DNA of 15,766 nt from W0P28-013 sp963593685 (GTDB lineage: Bacteria > Bacteroidota > Bacteroidia > Bacteroidales > Paludibacteraceae), in assembly GCA_963593685.1 (NCBI GenBank), contig CAVBBP010000054.1:1-15766 (forward strand). The letters are read 5' to 3'. The position numbers were made by a program, and so were the translations under genes. A model generated the notes under the pieces. It worked only from the letters and a program-made list of their open reading frames with translations, ran no database searches and was not told the origin of the DNA. This document shows, in pieces, positions 1 to 6,179 of the stretch; within the stretch, counting starts at the first letter, position 1, and every line of letters begins with the position of its first letter.

Positions 1-78
1 TGCGAAGCACGAGAAACTTAGAAACAAAAATTGCGGCAGCAATTTTGAGAAACAATTAGAAACTAGAAACCAGAAATT
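1..78. repeat. Intergenic repeat module with AAAATTGC hairpin
   Basis: A perfect 8-bp inverted repeat, AAAATTGC at 27-34 and GCAATTTT at 39-46 with a 4-nt loop, lies inside a run of GAAAC/TAGAAA-type words. The same module recurs at about 10501-10560 in the same orientation, and at about 13237-13275 inverted. This is an extragenic repeat; no coding potential is seen. Confidence 0.6.
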
Positions 79-105
79 TAGAAACCAACACCAACGCATT
101 AAACT

Positions 106-137
106 CATCAACTTATCAACTTATCAACTCATCAACT
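106..137. repeat. Four tandem 8-bp units (yATCAACT)
   Basis: Four consecutive 8-bp units, CATCAACT, TATCAACT, TATCAACT and CATCAACT, end 17 bp before the kbl start codon. They would lie in the kbl leader if transcription starts upstream. No TAnnTTTG box is visible between the array and the gene. Confidence 0.75.
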
Positions 138-154
138 AAATAAAAAACACCGCC

Positions 155-1354
155 ATGTACGACAAATTTCAAAAACATCTGCAAGCCGAATTGAGCAATA
201 TCGAAGCGGCTGGGCTCTACAAAAACGAGCGACTTATCTGCTCGCCACAAAGCGCAGAAATACGCGTGAACGAGCAAACAGTGTTGAATTTTTGCGCCAA
301 CAACTATCTCGGGTTGGCCGACAATCCCGAACTGATTGCCGCCGCCAAACGCGCCATGGACGAGCGCGGCTACGGCATGTCGTCGGTGCGGTTTATCTGC
401 GGCACACAAGACCTGCACAAGCAGTTGGAGGCGGCCATCGCGCGCTTTTTTGGCACCGAAGACACCATTCTCTATGCCGCCTGTTTCGATGCCAATGGCG
501 GTGTGTTCGAGCCGCTGCTCACCGACGAAGATGCCATCATCTCCGACACACTCAACCACGCCTCTATCATCGATGGCGTGCGGCTCTGCAAGGCGCAACG
601 CTTGCGCTACGCCAATGCCGACATGGCCGACCTCGAAACGCAACTGCAAGTGGCGCAGCAGTGCCGTTTCCGCCTCATCGTTACCGATGGCGTATTCTCG
701 ATGGACGGCAATGTCTGCCCACTCGACAAAATCTACGCGCTCGCCCAAAAATACGACGCCATGGTAATGGTCGATGAGAGCCATTCGGCAGGCGTGGTCG
801 GTCGCACTGGGCGCGGTGTAACCGAACTTTTCGACCTGCGCGGCAAAGTGGAAATCATCACAGGCACGCTCGGCAAAGCCTTTGGCGGTGCTGTTGGCGG
901 ATTCACCACGGGTCGAAAAGAAATTATCGATATGTTGCGCCAACGCTCGCGCCCGTATCTCTTTTCCAATTCGCTGCCGCCGATGATTGTTGCTGCTGGC
1001 ATCAAAATGTTCGAACTGATGGACTCGACCAACGAACGGCAAGAGCGGCTGCACGCCAACACCGACTATTTCCGCGACCAAATGCTGGCCGCCGGCTTCG
1101 ACATCAAGCCCACACAGTCGGCCATCTGCGCCGTGATGCTCTACGACGCGCGCCTGTCGCAGCAGTTTGCCGCACGCTTGCAGGACGAAGGCATCTATGT
1201 TACAGGCTTCTACTATCCCGTCGTGCCAAAAGGGCAAGCACGCATCCGTGTACAGATTTCGGCAGCACACACACGCGCCCACCTCGACAAATGCATCACC
1301 GCCTTCATCAAAATAGGCAAAGAGTTGAAAGTGATAGTGAGAAGTGAGAAGTGA
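155..1354 (+). CDS. kbl: 2-amino-3-ketobutyrate CoA ligase (glycine C-acetyltransferase)
   Basis: This is a cytoplasmic PLP enzyme of the alpha-oxoamine synthase family. It cleaves 2-amino-3-ketobutyrate with CoA to glycine and acetyl-CoA, the second step of threonine degradation after threonine dehydrogenase. At 399 residues it matches the family length of about 398. Visible motifs are the NNYLGLA region near residue 50, the D207-E-S-H210 motif that contacts the PLP ring, and the PLP lysine K241 in GTLGKAFGG. SRPYLFSNSLPP follows, as in Kbl rather than in BioF or HemA. The ATG at 155 follows an A-rich leader and gives the normal N-terminus (MYDKFQKHL). No threonine dehydrogenase gene is in the window; it could lie upstream or elsewhere. 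The last residues (VRSEK) are encoded by a GTGAGAA heptamer repeat that continues the intergenic repeat family, so the C-terminal tip may be recently altered. BioF is the main alternative and is less likely. Confidence 0.95.
   Translation: MYDKFQKHLQAELSNIEAAGLYKNERLICSPQSAEIRVNEQTVLNFCANNYLGLADNPELIAAAKRAMDERGYGMSSVRFICGTQDLHKQLEAAIARFFGTEDTILYAACFDANGGVFEPLLTDEDAIISDTLNHASIIDGVRLCKAQRLRYANADMADLETQLQVAQQCRFRLIVTDGVFSMDGNVCPLDKIYALAQKYDAMVMVDESHSAGVVGRTGRGVTELFDLRGKVEIITGTLGKAFGGAVGGFTTGRKEIIDMLRQRSRPYLFSNSLPPMIVAAGIKMFELMDSTNERQERLHANTDYFRDQMLAAGFDIKPTQSAICAVMLYDARLSQQFAARLQDEGIYVTGFYYPVVPKGQARIRVQISAAHTRAHLDKCITAFIKIGKELKVIVRSEK
1337..1350. repeat. GTGAGAA heptamers overlapping the kbl stop region
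   Basis: Two GTGAGAA units (1337-1343, 1344-1350) form the last sense codons of kbl, and the stop TGA follows at 1352-1354. Related heptamers follow the genes ending at 3153 (3169-3203) and 8738 (from about 8743). Confidence 0.6.
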
Positions 1355-1501
1355 TGCGGCGGAGCCGCAATTTCAAAATTTCAAATTTCAAATTTCAGAA
1401 TTTCAAATTGTCGGATTAACCAAATAACCAAATCCGCAAATCACCAAATAAACAGTTCAACGCTTCAACAAAACCTAGAAACAGCGCACAGCGCGAGAAA
1501 C

Positions 1502-1555
1502 GGACGCACGCGGTGCGTCCCAACTTTCAAACTTTCAAACCTTCAAACTTTCACA
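1502..1555. repeat. Composite repeat: GGACGCAC palindrome plus CTTTCAAA array
   Basis: A hairpin with a perfect 8-bp stem, GGACGCAC (1502-1509) and GTGCGTCC (1513-1520) with loop GCG, is followed by four 8-bp units, CTTTCAAA, CTTTCAAA, CCTTCAAA and CTTTCACA (1524-1555). The array stops 9 bp before the next gene. The same palindrome-plus-array arrangement is at 7143-7205. Confidence 0.7.
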
Positions 1556-1564
1556 CTGAAAAAA

Positions 1565-2035
1565 ATGAACATCGAGATAGAACGAAAATTTTTGGTTGTT
1601 TCCGATGGCTACAAGGCGCACGCCGAGGGCAAACGCATTGTGCAGGGCTACATCTGCAACGAAAAGGAGCGCGTTGTGCGGGTGCGCATCTACGGCGATA
1701 GGGCGTTTATCACCATAAAAGATGCCACCGTGGGATTCGCGCGGCACGAATTTGAGTACGAAATTCCGCTCACCGACGCATGCACACTGCTCCACTCCGT
1801 TTGCCGCCAGCCGATTATCGACAAGACACGCTACCGCTACGATTACAGCGGATTTTGTTGGGAAATCGACGAGTTTCACGGCGAAAACGAAGGGCTTGTC
1901 GTTGCCGAACTGGAACTGCCAAGCGTTGATACTGCGTTCGAAAAGCCCGATTTTGTCGGCGACGAGGTTACCGACGACCCGCGCTACTACAATGCCAACT
2001 TGATTACAAATCCGTTCAAAAATTGGTCGAAATGA
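1565..2035 (+). CDS. CYTH domain / triphosphate tunnel metalloenzyme
   Basis: A 156-residue, single-domain CYTH protein. The defining ExExK motif is at residues 4-8 (E4-I-E6-R-K8). Further along are the basic strand RVRIYGDRAFITIKD, the acidic strand EFEYEIPL, and the acidic metal-binding strands WEIDEF and VVAELELP. In this family the eight-stranded tunnel binds a triphosphate and divalent metal. Small bacterial members of this length (as in Nitrosomonas and Clostridium) are tripolyphosphatases or inorganic triphosphatases rather than adenylate cyclases, so I infer a cytoplasmic triphosphatase; the true substrate is unknown. The ATG at 1565 puts ExExK at the extreme N-terminus, as is typical. 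Its stop codon overlaps the start of the next gene (ATGA), so the two are probably translationally coupled. Confidence 0.88.
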   Translation: MNIEIERKFLVVSDGYKAHAEGKRIVQGYICNEKERVVRVRIYGDRAFITIKDATVGFARHEFEYEIPLTDACTLLHSVCRQPIIDKTRYRYDYSGFCWEIDEFHGENEGLVVAELELPSVDTAFEKPDFVGDEVTDDPRYYNANLITNPFKNWSK

Positions 2036-3153
2036 AGATACAGAAATGTGCAAAAATTGCGCTGCTGGCCGCCTTGTGCTGTGCTTGCGCGCGCACGCCC
2101 AAGTTCACCGTCGAAGGCACGGTGGCCGATGCCGCTGGCGAAACACTCTACCTCGAGCAAGTTACCGACACGGCGGTCGTTACGCTCGACTCGCTGCGTC
2201 TGCCCAGCGATGGTCGCTATGCGTTCAGCCAACCGCAGCCGAAGTTTGCCGAGTTTTACCGCTTACGCCTTGGTAATCAGAACATTTTGTTTGCTATTGA
2301 TTCGTGCGAAGATGTGTTGATAAATAGTCAGAAAGCACTATTCGCAACAAATTACACGGTTGAGAATTCCGAAAATTCAGCAAAGATACAACAACTGCGC
2401 AACTCTGGTTTTGCGTTGCAGCGGGCGGTCAATAGTGCATTGGAAGCGAACCAATGGGACAATGCCGCCGTGGTCGAAATGATTGACGCACACAAACAGG
2501 AGGCGCAAAAAATTATCTTGGCAAACGCCAGTTCGACAGCCGCTTATTACGCTGTAAATCAGCAAGTAAACGGCATTTATCTCTTTCTGCCCTACAACAG
2601 GAACGACCGCAGTTACTGGTCGGCAGTGGCAACGGCCTACAAGGTGTTTCAGCCCGAAAATCCGCGCACAAAACGCCTCGAAGCGACAGTGTTGGCGGCA
2701 CTCAGCGCACAGCGGCAGCGCGAGTTGGAGGCCGAATCGGTGGGCGCAATCGAGATTGAACTGCCCAACCGCCGCAACGATATGGTAAAACTGTCATCGC
2801 TCAAAGGCAAGGTGGTTTTAATCGACTTTTCAGCGTTCGGCATCGAAAAATCGGCCATTCACACGCTCTATCTGCGCGAACTCTACAACGCCTACCACGC
2901 CGACGGATTCGAGATTTTTCAGATTGCGCTCGACAGCGACAAACTCTTTTGGCTCGAGCAGACGCGCGACCTGCCGTGGGTTTGCGTGCGCGACCAAAAC
3001 GCCCCCAACTGCAAATATCTGCTCACCTACAATGTGCAAGCCGTGCCAGCGTGGTTTCTTGTCGATAGAAATGGCGACATCGTGGCAGGGCAAGATTTAG
3101 ATGCCAACAATCTGCCAAAATCGATTGAACGGCTGTTGAAGGGAGTTCTGTAA
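2032..3153 (+). CDS. DUF4369 / thioredoxin-fold lipoprotein, CxxC lost
   Basis: The chosen ATG at 2032 overlaps the previous stop and gives 373 residues; an in-frame TTG at 2023 is less likely. The N-terminus (K2, K5, K8, then a hydrophobic stretch ending LCCAC at 15-19) looks like a Bacteroidota export or lipoprotein signal, although no cysteine sits in a strict lipobox. Residues about 24-100 resemble DUF4369 (TVEGTVADAAGETLYLEQV), a domain found at the front of periplasmic thiol-disulfide proteins. The C-terminal part (about 245-373) is an AhpC/TlpA thioredoxin fold with LKGKVVLIDF and the cis-Pro loop region AVPAWFLVD. The usual WCxxC active site is replaced by I271-E-K-S274, so it probably has no disulfide redox activity. 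A structural or binding role in the envelope is inferred; it is coupled to the CYTH gene by overlap. Confidence 0.82.
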   Translation: MKIQKCAKIALLAALCCACARTPKFTVEGTVADAAGETLYLEQVTDTAVVTLDSLRLPSDGRYAFSQPQPKFAEFYRLRLGNQNILFAIDSCEDVLINSQKALFATNYTVENSENSAKIQQLRNSGFALQRAVNSALEANQWDNAAVVEMIDAHKQEAQKIILANASSTAAYYAVNQQVNGIYLFLPYNRNDRSYWSAVATAYKVFQPENPRTKRLEATVLAALSAQRQRELEAESVGAIEIELPNRRNDMVKLSSLKGKVVLIDFSAFGIEKSAIHTLYLRELYNAYHADGFEIFQIALDSDKLFWLEQTRDLPWVCVRDQNAPNCKYLLTYNVQAVPAWFLVDRNGDIVAGQDLDANNLPKSIERLLKGVL

Positions 3154-3168
3154 ATTATTACGAGAAAA

Positions 3169-3203
3169 GTTAGAAGTTAGAAGTGAGAAGTTAGAAGTGA
3201 GAA
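3169..3203. repeat. Five tandem heptamers (GTKAGAA)
   Basis: Five consecutive 7-bp units, GTTAGAA, GTTAGAA, GTGAGAA, GTTAGAA and GTGAGAA, start 16 bp after the stop of the thioredoxin-fold gene. The rest of the gap to queG holds more GAAACT/AGAAAC words and a GCGCGCAGCGC palindrome-like core (about 3315). No promoter box was recognised in this gap. Confidence 0.7.
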
Positions 3204-3400
3204 GTGGCACGGCAGAGCCGCAATTTCAAAATTGACAAATTGACGGATTTACAAATTTATTCGATTCAACAGTTCAACGATTTTGAAACTCTGAAACTTT
3301 GAAACCTGAAACCGCGCGCAGCGCAACTAGAAACTAGAAACCAGAAACTAGAAATAAAAAGGAATTTATAAACATTTCCCTGAAAAAAAAATAATCGGCA

Positions 3401-4309
3401 GTGATAACATCGGACGAGATAAAAGCCGAAGCGCGGCGCATTGGGTTCAATGCGTGCGGCATTGCCCAAGCCGATGCTCTGCCCGACGATGCGGAGCGAC
3501 TGCGCCATTGGCTTGCACTCGGCTACAACGGCAATATGGGCTACATGGCCAACCACTTCGACAAGCGCACCGATGTGCGGCTACTGGTCGAAGGCGCGCG
3601 GTCGGTCATCGTGGTGCTGCTCAACTACTACCCTACGCGGCTTCTGCCAAACAGTGCGCCACAAATTGCCAAATACGCCTACGGCAACGACTATCACCAC
3701 ATCATAAAGGAGAAATTGCGGCAACTGCAACAGTTTATCGACAGTCGCACCGAGCAAAGTTGCCAAGTCTGCTGCGACAGCGCGCCCCTGCTCGAACGCC
3801 GCTGGGCAGAGCGTGCTGGGCTCGGCTGGATTGGCAAAAATGGGCTGCTCATCAATCCCACGCTCGGTTCTTACACGATGATTGGCGAAATTGTCAGCAC
3901 GCTGCCGCTCGACTACGACACGCCGCAAGCCAACCACTGCGGCCGCTGCACCAAATGTATCGACGCTTGTCCCACGCACGCACTCACCGCCGACCGCACA
4001 CTCGACTCGCGCCGCTGCATCGCCTATCTCACCATCGAAAATCGCGCCGAACTGACCGACGAGCAGACCGCACAATGTGGCAACCGACTGTTTGGATGCG
4101 ATGTCTGCCTCGATGCCTGTCCGTGGAATCGCCGAGCGCAAGCCAACCACACGCCCGAACTGCAACCCTCGGACGCACTTTTTGCCACAGATTTCACAAA
4201 AATAACCAACGGCGACTTCAAACGCCTGTTCAAACATTCGCCCCTGCAACGCGCTGGTTACAAGAAAATTAAGCAGATGGCCGAAAAAATTGCTGGACAA
4301 CAGCGTTGA
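3401..4309 (+). CDS. queG: Epoxyqueuosine reductase
   Basis: The cobalamin and two-[4Fe-4S] enzyme for the last step of tRNA queuosine synthesis, reducing epoxyqueuosine to queuosine in the wobble position of GUN anticodon tRNAs; cytoplasmic. The first cluster motif is C180-G-R-C183-T-K-C186-I-D-A-C190-P, and the second is C233-D-V-C236-L-D-A-C240-PWN, preceded by C226. The family signature CDSAPLLERRWAERAGLGWIG is also present. The length of 302 is at the short end of the family, without the C-terminal HEAT repeats of longer members. The start is GTG at 3401: an in-frame TAA at 3392 excludes any earlier start, and the next in-frame ATG would remove about 45 conserved residues. The gene stands alone, after a repeat-rich gap. 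Confidence 0.95.
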   Translation: MITSDEIKAEARRIGFNACGIAQADALPDDAERLRHWLALGYNGNMGYMANHFDKRTDVRLLVEGARSVIVVLLNYYPTRLLPNSAPQIAKYAYGNDYHHIIKEKLRQLQQFIDSRTEQSCQVCCDSAPLLERRWAERAGLGWIGKNGLLINPTLGSYTMIGEIVSTLPLDYDTPQANHCGRCTKCIDACPTHALTADRTLDSRRCIAYLTIENRAELTDEQTAQCGNRLFGCDVCLDACPWNRRAQANHTPELQPSDALFATDFTKITNGDFKRLFKHSPLQRAGYKKIKQMAEKIAGQQR

Positions 4310-4349
4310 ACCACGCTATTTGACCTATACGCCGCTAATTGCACCCTTA

Positions 4350-4426
4350 TTCTCCGCAAATTTGCGGCGAATAACGTTCTTTTTCTCCGCAAAAGTTGTA
4401 AATCTGAACTTTTCGTTGTACCTTTG
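4350..4426 (+). promoter_or_regulatory. fic promoter with upstream palindrome and direct repeats
   Basis: The Bacteroidota-type -7 box TACCTTTG is at 4419-4426 and a -33 TTG is at 4396-4398, with a 20-bp spacer. Upstream is the perfect 14-bp palindrome CCGCAAATTTGCGG (4354-4367). The 11-mer TTCTCCGCAAA occurs twice in direct orientation, at 4350-4360 (running into the palindrome) and 4383-4393 (touching the -33 element), 33 bp apart or about three helical turns. The promoter call is firm; the operator role is inferred. Confidence 0.7.
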
Positions 4427-4456
4427 CTGCTGATATTTTAGATAACTCGCAGCAGT

Positions 4457-5557
4457 ATGAACGCAATCTATCTATGGCAGCACGAAAACTGGACGGCATT
4501 TTCATGGGACAGTAGTAGTCTTTTGGACTTGCTCGGCAAGGTGCATTACCTGCAAGGGCAACTGCTGGGGCGTATGAGTATGCTCGGTATGGAGGGCGTG
4601 CAGCGTCAGATGGATTCCCTGACAGAGGAGATTATCGGCTCTTCTCGAATAGAGGGTGTTGACCTCAATCGGGATAGTGTTCGCTCGTCTATTGCTCATC
4701 ACCTTGGGGTGGATTTGCAGATAGACCATACGCCTGACCACTACACGGAGGGCGTTGTATCCGTTATGTTGCAAGCCACACAGAACTACCGTCAACCTCT
4801 TACGGCGGAACAACTCTTTGGCTGGCACGCAGCGTTGTTCCCCACAGGCTACAGCAATGGTTACAAACTTACTATCGGCTCGTGGCGTATCGGCGATGAC
4901 CCTATGCAGGTCGTGTCGGGGGCAATGGGGCATCAGAAGATACACTACCAAGCCCCTCCGAGCAGCGATGTGCCGCAGATGATGACGGCATTCCTGCAGT
5001 GGATAAACACGGACGACGGCACCGATGCCATTATCCGTGCGGCATTAGCGCACTTGTGGTTTGTTACGATTCACCCTTTTGATGACGGCAATGGGCGTAT
5101 CACACGCACAATCACGGAGATGATGTTGGCGCGAGCAGACCAATCCCCGCAGCGATACTATAGTCTGTCCGCCGAGATATTCCGTCGCCGAAAAGAGTAC
5201 TACGAAGAGTTGGAGCGTGCGCAACACGGCAATAGCGATGTTACGGAGTGGATTCGTTGGTTTCTCACCGCCCTGAATGCATCTTTGGAGGAGGCTATCA
5301 ACACCACTGACCGTACCATACGGAAAACTGCCTTCTGGCAACGCCTTGCGGATACGCCATTGAGCGAGCGCCAACGCAAGGTGCTGAACAGGTTGTGGGA
5401 CGACTTCACGGGCAAACTCAATACACAGAAGTGGGCAAAAATAAACCATTGCTCGCAAGATACCGCTTTGCGCGACATTCAGGACTTGATAGCCAAAGGC
5501 ATACTCCGCAAGACCGACGAAGGCGGGCGAAGCACCAACTACGAACTCGTGCCATAA
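4457..5557 (+). CDS. Fic family protein (DUF4172-Fic-winged helix)
   Basis: A 366-residue Fic protein. Such proteins usually transfer AMP from ATP to a hydroxyl side chain of a target protein. Order of parts: an N-terminal DUF4172-like region (about 3-80; WQHENWTAFSWD), then the Fic core with the complete active-site motif H206-PFDDGNGRITR-217. The C-terminal winged helix (about 295-360; LSERQRKVLNRLW, then a DTALRDIQDLIAKGIL recognition-type helix and wing) ends the protein. The inhibitory motif [S/T]xxxE[G/N] is present in the N-terminal part as S62-S-R-I-E66-G67, so this is a class II, self-inhibited Fic protein and no separate antitoxin is expected. The winged helix may bind DNA, possibly its own promoter, which carries repeats and a palindrome. 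It stands alone between queG and a repeat-rich gap. Target unknown. Confidence 0.93.
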   Translation: MNAIYLWQHENWTAFSWDSSSLLDLLGKVHYLQGQLLGRMSMLGMEGVQRQMDSLTEEIIGSSRIEGVDLNRDSVRSSIAHHLGVDLQIDHTPDHYTEGVVSVMLQATQNYRQPLTAEQLFGWHAALFPTGYSNGYKLTIGSWRIGDDPMQVVSGAMGHQKIHYQAPPSSDVPQMMTAFLQWINTDDGTDAIIRAALAHLWFVTIHPFDDGNGRITRTITEMMLARADQSPQRYYSLSAEIFRRRKEYYEELERAQHGNSDVTEWIRWFLTALNASLEEAINTTDRTIRKTAFWQRLADTPLSERQRKVLNRLWDDFTGKLNTQKWAKINHCSQDTALRDIQDLIAKGILRKTDEGGRSTNYELVP

Positions 5558-5655
5558 GAACAAAGCCAAACCCAAACACCGCCACCGAATTCTTAATTCT
5601 AAATTCATAATTTTACATTGGCATTAACCCCACCCGAAAAACTGTCGTTTTTCTC

Positions 5656-5721
5656 GTCCCCTTACAAAGGGGACAGGTTCGCGCACAAGTTGGTTCTGTC
5701 CTCTCCCCTTTTCAAGGGGAG
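5656..5721. repeat. Two tandem C4/G4 hairpins
   Basis: GTCCCCTT/AAGGGGAC (5656-5663 and 5667-5674, 3-nt loop) and CTCCCCTT/AAGGGGAG (5703-5710 and 5714-5721, 3-nt loop) are near-identical perfect 8-bp-stem hairpins, 47 bp apart from start to start. Neither has a U-tract. C4/G4 palindromes of this kind are common extragenic repeats in Bacteroidota; a role in transcript ends after fic is possible. Confidence 0.65.
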
Positions 5722-5786
5722 CACCTGCGGAGCAGGGGTAGGGTTGGAAAATAATTCAATAACTCAATGATTCGATAATTGACAAT

Positions 5787-5809
5787 GTAGGGACGCACCG
5801 AGTGCGTCC
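5787..5809. repeat. GTAGGGACGCAC palindromic repeat
   Basis: The 8-bp stem GGACGCAC (5791-5798) / GTGCGTCC (5802-5809) has loop CGA and is preceded by GTAG. It is an exact reverse complement of the copy at 7143-7165, which lies on the other side of the FISUMP gene. The left flank AATTGACAATGTAG is shared with the different palindrome at 7062. Confidence 0.75.
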
Positions 5810-5829
5810 GAAATAATCAAATAACAATC

Positions 5830-5858
5830 GTAGAGCCGCCACAGTGTGATGGCTCTAC
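5830..5858. repeat. GTAGAGCC palindromic repeat
   Basis: The outer arms GTAGAGCC (5830-5837) and GGCTCTAC (5851-5858) enclose an imperfectly paired CACAGTGTG core. A related copy is at 7062-7090, so the FISUMP gene is bracketed by two palindrome families. Confidence 0.65.
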
Positions 5859-5892
5859 ATACATCCGAAAATCTATTTTTCTCCTCCTTTTC

Positions 5893-5952
5893 TAAAAAAA
5901 AGTGTAGCAAATAAACCAAGGTTTTTTCGCTACACATTTTTTGCATCGAAAT
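5893..5952 (-). ncRNA. Candidate short RNA ending in a strong hairpin/U-tract
   Basis: Read on the - strand from the promoter at 5989-5959, a transcript starting near 5952 would quickly form a stem GTGTAGC (5935-5929) / GCTACAC (5908-5902). An inner AAACC/GGTTT stem extends it, and it is followed directly by eight T. This is a textbook intrinsic terminator about 50 nt after the predicted start, so the product would be an RNA of about 60 nt without an obvious reading frame. It could instead be a bidirectional terminator (on the + strand TTTTTT also follows after one base) or an attenuator. No known RNA family was recognised. Confidence 0.35.
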
Positions 5953-5958
5953 ACATTG

Positions 5959-5989
5959 CAAAAGTACAGAATAATTTCAAACCGCCAAA
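5959..5989 (-). promoter_or_regulatory. Minus-strand TTTG/TAnnTTTG promoter
   Basis: The - strand reads TTTG (5989-5986), a 19-bp spacer and TACTTTTG (5966-5959), matching the Bacteroidota -33/-7 pattern. It points away from the FISUMP gene towards the hairpin/U-tract at 5935-5893. No protein gene lies downstream on this strand. Confidence 0.5.
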
Positions 5990-6179
5990 CTTTTTTGCAC
6001 AGAAAATGAATTGGTTGCGTTAAAAAGTGCAAAATAGGTCAGCATTTTTCGTCATGTTCAGAAAGTGTAGCAATTAAATGTTGGTTTAATTACGACAACC
6101 AAACCGCACTTTTTGTTGTATCAACCAAAGAAAAATACAAATCAATACATTTTTATAACTGTTTAAAAACCAATTTCTT

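Larger units (their letters stand above)
5558..6179. other. 622-bp intergenic region, repeats and hairpins, no gene
   Basis: No credible protein gene is seen. From left to right it holds two tandem 8-bp-stem hairpins (5656-5721), a GGACGCAC palindrome (5787-5809), a GTAGAGCC palindrome (5830-5858), a - strand promoter and hairpin/U-tract (5893-5989), a diverged copy of that hairpin's left half (about 6063-6100), and the A/T-rich leader of the gene at 6180. No clear TAnnTTTG box was found for that gene. Confidence 0.6.

Noticed and set aside
116..1282. Long - strand open frame (388 codons) opposite kbl
   Set aside because: It mirrors the codon periodicity of kbl, which has all family motifs; its translation shows no recognisable domain.
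4457..5557. Fic gene as one half of a toxin-antitoxin pair
   Set aside because: The inhibitory motif is inside the protein itself and no small partner gene is adjacent, so a self-inhibited Fic is the better reading.
5656..5721. Tandem C4/G4 hairpins as an attachment site or mobile element end
   Set aside because: No transposase, integrase or target duplication nearby; fits common extragenic palindromes.
5764..5961. 65-codon - strand frame in the gap before the FISUMP gene
   Set aside because: It overlaps two palindromic repeats and the hairpin/U-tract, and its start lies inside the predicted promoter; unlikely to be translated.
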